Shown piece after piece: positions 36,313 through 46,316 of a stretch of DNA of 64,000 nucleotides. Origin of the DNA: Elmis aenea. Taxonomy: Eukaryota; Arthropoda; Insecta; Coleoptera; Elmidae. The notes beneath the pieces were generated by a model. The model had not been told where the DNA came from. It saw nothing but the letters and a program-made list of their open reading frames with translations, and did no database searches. A program made the position numbers and the translations under genes. How positions within the stretch are numbered: position 1 is the stretch's first letter; the number at the start of each line of letters is the position of its first letter. Where the stretch lies: positions 29,577,466-29,641,465 of the forward strand of contig OX393577.1 of assembly GCA_947652605.1 (NCBI GenBank), read 5' to 3'.

Positions 36313-36658
36313 CAGAGTATCTTTGATAACATTGACTTTCATTTTAAAATGTTATTCTTCATGCTTTCGCGGCCATTCGCCATTGTTTATGTTACAATCT
36401 TCGTTCCCGGGTTTGAAACCGCGTCTTCTTTGATTACCTGACGTTTCGACCATACCGTCTTGATCTTTATGAAACGACGAAACTTCACGTAATCAAAGAA
36501 GACGCGGTTCCAAATCCGGCAACGGAGATTCATTTTAAATGATTAATTAAATGAAAAATACAGATTTAAAATGAAATATCTATTTTATGATAACTTTTTA
36601 AGCTCTGTCTATTCAAATAAAGAAATTAGTGCTGGGCAGTTTTGACCGAGACACTCTG
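36313..36658. mobile_element. Small TA-flanked CAGAGT element containing a Penelope-like palindrome
   Basis: The ends CAGAGTATCT and CAGAGTGTCTCGG (read inward) are flanked by TA. Only short stretches match, so the call is tentative. The centre holds the inverted Penelope-like sequences annotated separately. Confidence 0.4.
36396..36533. mobile_element. Inverted pair of Penelope-like termini
   Basis: Two copies of TTCAAACCCGGGAACGAAG / GACGCGGTTCCAAATCCGG type sequence face each other, each with AATCAAAGAAGACGCGGTT. The centre holds GAAACGTCAGG on one strand and GAAACTTCACG on the other. This resembles the hammerhead-bearing ends of Penelope-like retroelements and recalls the single copy near 10.95 kb. 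The pair forms a hairpin of about 137 bp. Confidence 0.5.
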
Positions 36659-36669
36659 TATTATTATAC

Positions 36670-38360
36670 ATTTACTGATTTTCTGCATAAACAATTTTTT
36701 TGGTGTTAGTAAATGTATGTTCTACTATGTCACATCTTTTCTAATTTTAATAATCAAACTCGAAAATTTAAGGCGATGATGATAGAGTTTGATGTCACAA
36801 GTGGTAGTGTCATTTGTTTTTTCATGGCATACTTAGTTACTTAGTTACTAAGATGTAACTGTCGGTTTTTGATTTTCTTTTGTTTGTATTGAATATTTAT
36901 AGTAATAGATTTTAAAAAAAATCTTATTATAAAAAAAACAAATAAACATATATATTTACCTACTCTTACATCAATTTTTTTGAGCAATTAACAATTCTTA
37001 CAAGTTTATATAAACTACTATTGTAAATTATGATATTGTTAAAGAATAAGTGATACTTTGTTTATAAAGGAAAGCCTTACCGTGCATGGCCAACTCGTTA
37101 AAAAGTTATTTTTGTAAGTGTATTTGTTAAATTAAGAGTGATTTATTACTAAAAATAGAAAAACAAATGTAATCTATTGAAGTAAATGTCTTATGGGAGT
37201 CTCTAAGAAAATTGACTGCAAAATATTTGTAAATAAGCGTGACAGTTTATGAGGCATGTGAAATTATCAACCTGGTCTAAACTTTTTTATTCCTAAAAAG
37301 GATAGTGCAATAAACAAAAAATCGCAAAACATCATATTTCAGTTTTATAAAGATACATATTCATTTTTCAAAATGTCTGAACATCGCCACAAATGGAACT
37401 AACTGTACGCTATACTATAGGTACATTTTTGTTGATCTATCTCTATTTCTTCTAGCAAGTGAGAACCCCATAATTGCATGAATTAAGCGTTACATACTGT
37501 ACAGAAGTTCGCCCAAAATTTAAATCAGACACGTTAATGGATTATCTAAAATTACATTCTCACTGAGAAGTTGGGATAAAGCTTAACGGAGAACGTATAA
37601 CAAATTGTAACTGCTTTGCGAACAAACCTAGCGCTTTGATGATGTTGTCTGTGGGTGAAGTCGATACGGCGACTCATAAGGACCCTATCAGAAGTTTAAT
37701 CCGTTTCGCAGCCAATTCACAAGCTCTTACAAGTATATGTATCTAGATTTGCGTTATTTCGTATATCGTTTCATTACAGCAACACATACTTTTAAAGGTT
37801 TGATTTATCTTTTAATATAAATCTAACCTACGTGTGTTGTCAACAACTTACTATAAATTTTCAGATCCCTTTCGGATACCTTTGCTTAGGATAAGAATTT
37901 AGATATTGAAAACTGACGAAATCATATTCGATCTGCCTACATTATTTTGTCAAGATCTACATGAATAAATGTTTCAAATGGGGTATAATATACATCAACG
38001 CCGTCATATCATAGGATATCTTTAAAAAAGCATTTTTGGCAAGTATTTCAGTGTTTCGTGAAACAAAAAATATCAGTTTTGCATGTTCAGTCCTACAAAG
38101 GCGCAGATAACTGATTATCATAAAAATATTTCAACGTTTTTTCAGGAATGACAAACATTTGGTCAAATGCAAATTTATCCTAACCAAAACATGGCACTTG
38201 TATTCAAATGTATGCTTATTTTTATATTTCACTTCCACAAATTTGCACATAAATTGAAGCGGGATGTTTTCGTTCACGAAATAACAATAAAAAAATTATT
38301 TGCTTACAATTGCAGCAAGTATAAATTCATAATATTTGTAACGTATGTAACCATTAAAAA
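36670..38360. other. Unannotated stretch
   Basis: No exon or TE termini recognised. Confidence 0.35.
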
Positions 38361-38374
38361 AATTGAAAATGTAA

Positions 38375-38793
38375 GCGAAAACGGGGTTTTTGTGCGATCG
38401 TACTAGAAACAGCTGTTTGACCGACGCGTTAGCAACCATAAAGTACTGCATTACCGGCCCTATCCTTAGCAACGGCCGTAAAAGTTACTTTTCAGGCCGT
38501 TACCCTTAGCAACGGCCGAAAAAGTAACTTTCACGGCCGTTGCTAAGGAGAGGGCCGGTAATGCAGTACACTGTCAGTGACAGAATGTCACGTAGTTTCT
38601 AACCTATAATTTTGAAAATTACTAAAAATTTAAATTGTTTTTAATTCGATCGCACAAAAAATGTAATATGCACCTCGGCCAAAACGTACTTTTTCGGTCT
38701 TGCCTGTTTGCTGGCCTCGACTACGTCTCGGCCAGCAAACCAGACGCGGCCGAAAAAGTTACGCTTTTTGGCCTTGATACATAAATAACTATG
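38375..38793 (-). repeat. GC-rich palindromic repeat, copy 2 (inverted relative to copy 1)
   Basis: The core at 38443-38569 is 127 bp, exactly the length of the core in copy 1, and carries the same GTACTGCATTACCGGCCCT palindrome and AGCAACGGCCG motifs. Similarity to copy 1 continues on both sides out to GGCCTTGATACATAAATAAC. This copy also has a small extra hairpin (TGCTGGCCTCGACTACGTC and GGCCAGCAAACCAGACGCG, 38705-38752) missing from copy 1. Confidence 0.75.
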
Positions 38794-38799
38794 TTCAAC

Positions 38800-40020
38800 A
38801 TTTTTGTATTTAGAGCATTGTTTTATAGAAACTTGATGCCATAATTACACGGAAGTTATCCTCACTCCTATGAAATAATCCTCAAAACACATTGATAAAA
38901 TTCATTTACAGTTCGATCAGTTGTATCAATAATACGTACGTACCTACATAAGTTGGCACAGTAAACACAGTTTAAAATTGATGTTTTATATATTTAATAA
39001 TTTGGAATACAGTAAGTGGCTTTGAAGGCCAAAAAATTGTATTATATTTTCATTTCAAATAAAATAAGCGATCGAAAATGTAATCAAACGTCAAAGAAGA
39101 TGAGGGTTCGTCATATATATGTATTTATATGCGTATATAGTATAGGTAGGTATAGTGCGGGCACCCTGCTGGGTGCACGGCTACAGATAAATCACATCTC
39201 GGAGCACGGAACACAAATTGAATATTTATAAATCTGATAATGGTATTTTTACGACGACGTACGGATATATCTCATGAAGCGTGAAAAGTGGAAAAATAAC
39301 AAATCATAAATACGAGTTTTAGGTCTTATGATGGAACATTAAAAGGCTTTTAAGTTTTTCGAACACTTTTTAATGTCATTATAAGGCCATAAATCATTCA
39401 GGGTTTATATTTTGAACCAAAACTAACGTATTTTTCAAAAATTCGCAAAAAAGTATAATTGCAATGCAATGAGTGGACGTTGTGTGTACCAAAAATTTTC
39501 GAAATAATACCACAAGACTACAATTTGGCGTACTATGCGTATTATCTTCAAAGTCTGTCTCTTCTGCATATATCCTTTGTCGGTATTCTCAAAGTTTGAA
39601 CGTTTTGTTAAAACATTTAAACATTTTGTTAAAAGTTTAATGGCAAATAAGTAGTCTCGCTTTGGCAATATTTTTAATATCAATTACGAAACGCATAATC
39701 TGGGTCATTTTCAGTTTAGGGAAGAGTTTTTGTCACCAAAGACAACCATTTTAAAAACTTTTTGAATCCACCATGTAGATAAAATAAACTGAATTAGAAA
39801 ACATAATGATTTACTTTAGCAGAACTGTTTTAATGTTTATTAAAGAATAAAATAAAACAAATGGTAAAGTGATTCCAAATATCCAACTTTTAGAAAAATT
39901 ATTCATTGCAGTGTAAATATTTGATATTGGCTTATTAATTAGCACGTGCACTTCTCTTTAATTACCTTTTATATTTATAAAATTTTACACTGTTTTTTTT
40001 TAACAAGGTTGTTCAAAAAG
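38800..40020. other. Unannotated AT-rich stretch
   Basis: Nothing recognised. Confidence 0.35.
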
Positions 40021-40027
40021 TCGAAAA

Positions 40028-40496
40028 ATGCGTTTGTTCCAGCAAGACTATATACGTTCCGATGAACCATCCCGCGATACGCAGTTATCGTTATTACGTT
40101 CTAGCATAATCTCTGATAAATTTATCAGACGGTTGGTTTGTCGGTTATTTCAGCAGTTATTGGAACAACTCGTGAACTACTTTGTCGACGGTAAAACAAT
40201 ACACGAACGAAGGTAAGAACTGTCGCTAGATTTGTACACGCATGCGCTGTTCACAACTAACGCGGTCTCTAGTAGCTATGCATCGCCCTCTCAATCTCAT
40301 GTTAATACTACTTTCTTAAAGATGTTTACTTTTATGGTTATGATGTTTAAATTTCTATAAACCCAATAGACACAAATGTAGTAAAGGCGCTCCGGCAGCG
40401 ACTAATACATTTGTTAGTTCATAGTTGACGCTTGTGCTTAAACCTGTTCATGTATCAATACACGAATTAGTATAAAATGCATTGCTGGTGCGAACC
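40028..40496. mobile_element. Uninterrupted copy of the GTTTGTTCCARCAAG MITE
   Basis: The left end is CGTTTGTTCCAGCAAGAC; the right end read inward is GGTTCGCACCAGCAATGC. It parallels both halves of the split copy at 30623-30877 and 34384-34570 and contains one CTTTCTTA at about 40312, the empty hAT target site. A 62-codon frame starting at 40028 lies wholly inside and is not a gene. Confidence 0.75.
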
Positions 40497-40499
40497 TAT

Positions 40500-41350
40500 T
40501 ATCGTTAAAACTATTTATCACGAATTCATTTGTATAATAATTTGGTAACAAATAATCTTAGGGACCTACAGAAAAATAGAAACAGTTTATAATGTACTCC
40601 AGTAAACGTTCAGTTTCTAAAATGGCAAATTTATAAATGTCGAACAGCAACAAAACAAATTCTAGCACGTTCTGGTAATTTAATTATGTTTTAATCTTGC
40701 TACGCTCGTTGAAAAAGTATGTGTTGCAATTTTCAATGTTAAATTTGAAATACACTTGACTATAGAAGCGGCAAACCTATAATTTAATAACTAGAGTGTT
40801 CATAAACGCGCATGTACAGTTTCTAATATTCCATTTGTGCACATGCATCTTCATAAATTTTCATTACAACACATATACGGTATTTCATGCTCTGTTGCGG
40901 AAAATATTCTTAAACGAAGTTAACTTCATTATAGGCATAATAAGTCTGCTACGTTTTATTGAAATATTACAATGCTGACAAAAGGCAATATATTCGTTAA
41001 AAAATATTCTGTATCAACCACTTTAATTGTCGGGTTACACAAAACGATTTTACAAAAAAAATAAATGTCTTACAATTTACAATAAAAGTAAGTTCCTAAC
41101 TTTACGCTTTATTTATTGTCTTATAGTTATACTGTGTATTTGTACAACGAGTGGTGCATTATGATTATGCATTTATTTTAAATGCAATACTTTTAATTAA
41201 AATAAACCGCAAAACTTTCAATAATAAAAATGTGTATAGAGCATAACGTTGGCGTTTTTCCATAACTAATGTAATTAAATTCAATGTTTTAAGTGTTGGT
41301 CGTTACTTACTACCTATTAACAATATTTTTAAAAGTAAAAAGTTTTACAC
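40500..41350. other. Unannotated AT-rich stretch
   Basis: Nothing recognised. Confidence 0.35.
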
Positions 41351-41414
41351 AACATAAATAATTCAGGTCCGTCAAGTTGGAGCTACAACATAACAAAAAA
41401 CAAAAACTTTTAAC

Positions 41415-41925
41415 GTCATAATTTTTTGCTCATTTTTTGCTAATTTTTGCTATACTTTTTAAATTTTTTGCTGGTCTCTAATAGGAGATAATTAAAAAAA
41501 AAGAATTGTAACTCCAACTTTACGCTGAGTTACATTTGCTAAAAAGTCAAAATGTTTTTAGGTCATAATTTTTTGCTCATTTTTTGCTAATTTTTGCTGT
41601 ACTTTTTAAATTTTTTGCTGGTCTCTAATGGGAGATAATTTAAAAAAAAGAATTGTAGCTCCAACTTTACGCTGAGTTACATTTGCTAAAAAGTCAAAAT
41701 GTTTTTATGTCACCATTTTTTGCTCATTTTTTGCTAATTTTTGCTGTACTTTTTAAATTTTTTGCTGGTCTCCAATGGGAGATAATTAAAAAAAAAGAAT
41801 TGTAACTCCTACTTTACGCTGAGTTACATTTGCTAAAAAGTCAAAATGTTTTCATGTCACAATTTTTTGCTCATTTTTTGCTAATTTTTGCTGTACTTTT
41901 TAAATTTTTTGCTGGTCGCTTTTCC
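41415..41925 (+). repeat. Four 147-bp tandem units, left arm of the foldback
   Basis: The motif TTTTTTGCTCATTTTTTGC starts at 41422, 41569, 41716 and 41863. Each full unit continues with TTTTTTGCTGGTCTC, GGAGATAATT and ACGCTGAGTTACATTTGC. The last unit is cut off at GCTGGTCGC. Confidence 0.9.
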
Positions 41926-42228
41926 AAGATATGTAGTTTTTTCATAATCATTATGTGCTACAAATAGGTGGTATTCTTGGATATACAACACGAATAACTT
42001 CGAATAACCAAAATGTACGTCAATGTTTTGTTCTAATAACTTTATAATAATTTATAAAGTTAACTTATATACACACTTTCAATTTATTGATATTTAAAAG
42101 TAGTTTTGTTGCAGTTTTTGTAAAAACCATAAAGTTTCTTTACATGACTATCAGTTAAGGCATTGTTACACTCCAATAAAATTGAACAATAGGTACATAA
42201 ATTCAGACCTGCAAATAACAATGCTTAA

Positions 42229-42385
42229 GACCCACCAGAAATAGGACTAGGTTCTTTTTGTAGAAATAAACATTTTTAGTTGACAATGTTACAGTTACAA
42301 CAATAAAAAAATGTTAGTACAAAAACCTAATTTTTATTCTTATGTGATGTGGGACATATGTGTCCCTTTAATGGTCTAAAGAGGG
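42229..42385. mobile_element. TTAA-flanked 157-bp insert in foldback left arm
   Basis: TTAA lies at 42225-42228 and 42386-42389. The right end reads inward CCCTCTTTAGACC followed by GGGACACATATGTCCC; the left end begins GACCCACCAG. A TTAA target and a CCC end suggest a piggyBac-type MITE. A third partial copy of the host segment at 43653-43815 begins exactly at TTAA and lacks the insert. Confidence 0.45.
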
Positions 42386-42543
42386 TTAAAAAGTCGTAAA
42401 TAGTTTTTTTTTTTAGTAAACTGAAATTTGACTTTGAGATGCAAAAAATTATTTACATCAAGATTTGTGGCTTATCGTTGCTGTATTTTTTAAATATTTG
42501 GTTGGTCTCTTAGAAAAAGTGCAACAAATCGACATAATTATAA

Positions 42544-42774
42544 CATAATTATACCAAGCTACTAAACAATATTTTCTATTTAAAGTGGAAAACAAAGACA
42601 TTTGCATCATTCCGTGATGTCGTCGCTAAAAAATTGGTCGATGTTGCGATATTGCAAAACTACATTAAAAAGATTATATTAGATTTGGTGAAAAAATTAC
42701 TTAAGTACATGGAAGAAGAAGGTTTACAGTGTTGCGGGTTCGAAGGATGTTTTTTGAGAAACAATATTTTTTAA
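42544..42774 (+). CDS. 76-codon open frame in foldback left arm, function unknown
   Basis: The frame is open from a stop at 42541 to TAA at 42772-42774. It encodes WKTKTFASFRDVVAKKLVD, a Leu/Ile/Lys-rich helical stretch (ILDLVKKLLKYMEEE) and LQCCGFEGCFLRNNIF at the C-terminus. It has no upstream ATG, but a possible acceptor (ttttctatttaaag) precedes the Trp-Lys-Thr stretch, so it may be a last exon. It is more base-balanced than its surroundings, and the same frame exists in the other arm. No family recognised. It may be a captured host exon or a remnant of the element's own gene. Confidence 0.35.
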   Translation, partial: HNYTKLLNNIFYLKWKTKTFASFRDVVAKKLVDVAILQNYIKKIILDLVKKLLKYMEEEGLQCCGFEGCFLRNNIF

Positions 42775-42964
42775 ACGGTTTTAATTATATATTAAATAAA
42801 CATATATGTACAGGTACACGTATCAACAATACATGTATGTATTGCTACAAACCTCTAATTTTAAAAATCAAATAAAACGTACGTACATATAAGCCCTCGT
42901 CACCTAAAATAATCATGCCATTTATTATACCAAAATGAAATTTATGCAAAAAGATGAACCAATT

Positions 42965-43652
42965 AAATCAAGGGCAAGTTTTAACCGTAAGACAATGAGC
43001 AAAAATTGCAAATTTCGGCAGAAGTTTTAGGTGACGTCAAGTTTTCTTAATAGTTTATAATATACTTTAAAGTATACAAATTTATTACATTCGCATCAAT
43101 TTTCAGATACACACATTTTTTAAGGGACGAAATAAACTTATCTTTAAATAACCACAAATACTAACTATAAAATTACGAACTACGATTTTGATTTATTAAC
43201 TGTTACTGCTATTTTTACTTTATTATTATATACAGAAGTAATCATTCTAATTACCTATCCTGCAAAAAAATCGAAATATAGTAACTAATTATGAAAATAG
43301 AGAAGAGAACACTGAATGCATGTTTGAAACAGAACAGAACTGGAATATCCCTGTTACAATGCAATTTAAAACAGCATGGAATTAAATGCCTAATATAAAT
43401 GAAATGCTTCATAATTTTATTGAATGTTTGGCACCCCATCATAAATTTTAATACTTGGAACTTCCAGCCACTGTTTATAAGTTACAAGTATGGGCCACTA
43501 AACATGCAAATATCAACTAACAGAATAATTATTTATTACTTACCTCAAAGTAAAAATTCAGTTCACTAAAAAAACACCAAACAATTTCGTATGTAACCCA
43601 CGGTACCTTATGACATTGAAAAAAAAAAACGCAACAAAATTATTCTTTAAAA
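42965..43652. other. Unique part of the foldback spacer
   Basis: AT-rich, with one 63-codon minus-strand frame (43251-43442) without recognisable domain. No transposase motifs seen. Confidence 0.4.
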
Positions 43653-43815
43653 TTAAGCATTGTTATTTGCAGGTCTGAATTTAGGTTTTGTTCAATTTTA
43701 TAGGAGTGTAACAATGCCTTAGCTAATAGTCATGTAAAGAAACTTAATGGTTTTTATAAAAACCGCAACAAAACTACTTTTAAGTATCAACAAATTGTAA
43801 GTGTGTATATAAGTT
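43653..43815 (-). repeat. Extra partial copy of an arm segment in the foldback spacer
   Basis: This directly repeats 44552-44713 (shared 'gcattgttatttgcaggtc', 'gtgtaacaatgcctta' and 'gtgtgtatataagtta'). It starts at the TTAA bordering the 157-bp insert and is more diverged than the arms are from each other, so it is probably an older arm remnant. Confidence 0.6.
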
Positions 43816-44005
43816 AATTGGTTCATCTCTTTGCATAAATTTCATTTTGGTATAATAAATGGCATGATTATTTTAGGTGACGAGGGGTTATATGTACGTA
43901 CGTTTTATTTGATTTTTAAAATTAGAGGTTTGTAGCAATACATACATGTATTGTTGATACGTGTACCTGTACATAAATGTTTATTTAATATATAATTAAA
44001 ACCGT

Positions 44006-44236
44006 TTAAAAAATATTGTTTCTCAAAAAACATCCTTCGAACCCGCAACACTGTAAACCTTCTTCTTCCATGTACTTAAGTAATTTTTTCACCAAATCTA
44101 ATATAATCTTTTTAATGTAGTTTTGCAATATCGCAACATCGACCAATTTTTTAGCGACGACATCACGGAATGATGCAAATGTCTTTGTTTTCCACTTTAA
44201 ATAGAAAATATTGTTTAGTAGCTTGGTATAATTATG
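44006..44236 (-). CDS. Same 76-codon open frame in foldback right arm
   Basis: The inverted copy of the 42544-42774 frame has the same length. I found no difference by eye. Identity could reflect recent arm duplication or gene conversion rather than selection. Confidence 0.35.
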   Translation of the reverse strand, partial: HNYTKLLNNIFYLKWKTKTFASFRDVVAKKLVDVAILQNYIKKIILDLVKKLLKYMEEEGLQCCGFEGCFLRNNIF

Positions 44237-44394
44237 TTATAATTATGTCGATTTGTTGCACTTTTTCTAAGAGACCAACCAAATATTTAAAAAATACAGC
44301 AACGATAAGCCACAAATATTGATGTAAATAATTTTTTGCATCTCAAAGTCAAATTTCAGTTTACTAAAAAAAAAAACTATTTACGACTTTTTAA

Positions 44395-44551
44395 CCCTCT
44401 TTAGACCATTAAAGGGACACATATGTCCCACATCACATAAGAATAAAAATTAGGTTTTTGTACTAACATTTTTTTATTGTTGTAACTGTAACATTGTCAA
44501 CTAAAAATGTTTATTTCTACAAAAAGAACCTAGTCCTATTTCTGGTGGGTC
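44395..44551. mobile_element. TTAA-flanked 157-bp insert in foldback right arm
   Basis: This is the mirror copy of the 42229-42385 insert, same length, flanked by TTAA at 44391-44394 and 44552-44555. Presence in both arms means it entered before the arms became identical. Confidence 0.45.
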
Positions 44552-44879
44552 TTAAGCATTGTTATTTGCAGGTCTGAATTTATGTACCTATTGTTCAATT
44601 TTATTGGAGTGTAACAATGCCTTAACTGATAGTCATGTAAAGAAACTTTATGGTTTTTACAAAAACTGCAACAAAACTACTTTTAAATATCAATAAATTG
44701 AAAGTGTGTATATAAGTTAACTTTATAAATTATTATAAAGTTATTAGAACAAAACATTGACGTACATTTTGGTTATTCGAAGTTATTCGTGTTGTATATC
44801 CAAGAATACCACCTATTTGTAGCACATAATGATTATGAAAAAACTACATATCTTGGAAAAGCGACCAGCAAAAAATTTA

Positions 44880-45515
44880 AAAAGTACAGCAAAAATTAGC
44901 AAAAAATGAGCAAAAAATTGTGGCATGAAAACATTTTGACTTTTTAGCAAATGTAACTCAGCGTAAAGTTGGAGTTACAATTCTTTTTTTTTAATTATCT
45001 CCCATTGGAGACCAGCAAAAAATTTAAAAAGTACAGCAAAAATTAGCAAAAAATGAGCAAAAAATGGTGACATAAAAACATTTTGACTTTTTAGCAAATG
45101 TAACTCAGCGTAAAGTTGGAGCTACAATTCTTTTTTTTAAATTATCTCCCATTAGAGACCAGCAAAAAATTTAAAAAGTACAGCAAAAATTAGCAAAAAA
45201 TGAGCAAAAAATTATGACCTAAAAACATTTTGACTTTTTAGCAAATGTAACTCAGCGTAAAGTTGGAGCTACAATTCTTTTTTTTAAATTATCTCCCATT
45301 AGAGACCAGCAAAAAATTTAAAAAGTACAGCAAAAATTAGCAAAAAATGAGCAAAAAATTATGACCTAAAAACATTTTGACTTTTTAGCAAATGTAACTC
45401 AGCGTAAAGTTGGAGTTACAATTCTTTTTTTTTAATTATCTCCTATTAGAGACCAGCAAAAAATTTAAAAAGTATAGCAAAAATTAGCAAAAAATGAGCA
45501 AAAAATTATGACGTT
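44880..45515 (-). repeat. Five tandem units, right arm of the foldback
   Basis: This is the inverted counterpart of the left array, with the GCAAAAAATGAGCAAAAAAT motif five times at about 147-bp spacing. The one-unit difference from the left arm explains why the right arm is about 147 bp longer. Confidence 0.9.
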
Positions 45516-46316
45516 ACAAGTTTTTGGTTTTTGTTATGTTGTAGCTCCAACTTGACGGACCTAAATAATTCAACAGAAAATTCCATTGTAATAAATTGCT
45601 GACGGGCGTCGTTTTTCAGACAAAATTTTGTGTAAAAAAAACTTTTTTGCATTACCTATTATTATTTACATTTTATACTGATAATTATTGTTACGTTTTA
45701 TGTGGTTTATCAACTGAGTTTTGGAACAAATGCGTAAATCAACAGTGGTGGTTAATACATATGTAATATATGATGCAATAGTGTATGACTCTGTTTTCAT
45801 ATAAACTAATTAAACTAACTTTTACAATAGACTCAAACCATAATACTACAGCAGATATTACAAATAAATCGGGTATCTGAGCGTTATCGTATTTTTCGGA
45901 TTCAATGAGAATATTAAGGTTGCAATACGATTTCCGGTTCAACCTTGTATATTTTCACATTTGCGGATTCCTCTTCAAATTTACTTTAAACAGTCTTAAA
46001 AAGGTTATATGGCTCTATATTCAACCGTTTTCGTAAAATTTACATTTAGGTATTGAAATTTTTGAGCGAAACGGCACTTTTTTTAGCATTTAAGTTTTTT
46101 AAAAAGGCAGTAAAATTTTGTTAAAAATTAGATTGACAGTACATTAATTAACACTTTGCACTAGCTACTTTTTCAAAATATTATACAGGGTGTTTTTTAC
46201 GCTTGGTCAAATTTGTGAAAATTTAAACTTCTATAACTCAATTTTCTTAAATACAACATCCTATATGTTTTTACATTGTCTTATAAGAAATTTGATTATC
46301 TATTAACATTTAAGCT

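Larger units (their letters stand above)
41365..45562. mobile_element. 4.2-kb foldback element with 9-bp target duplication
   Basis: The terminal sequence AGGTCCGTCAAGTTGGAGC is repeated in inverted form at the right end. Identical 9-bp repeats AAATAATTC flank the element (41356-41364 and 45563-45571). Arms run 41365-42964 and 43816-45562 and are nearly identical; the spacer is 851 bp. Each arm holds, from outside in, an array of 147-bp units (4 left, 5 right), a TTAA-flanked 157-bp insert and a 76-codon open frame. A 9-bp duplication with long, repeat-bearing arms resembles Foldback/Mutator-type DNA elements. No transposase was recognised. The family is unknown to me. Confidence 0.85.

Noticed and set aside
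25049..38793. A giant Polinton/Maverick element bounded by the two GC-rich inverted copies
   Set aside because: The interior shows nested ordinary TEs and a SINE but no polymerase, integrase or capsid-like genes. Two independent insertions are simpler.
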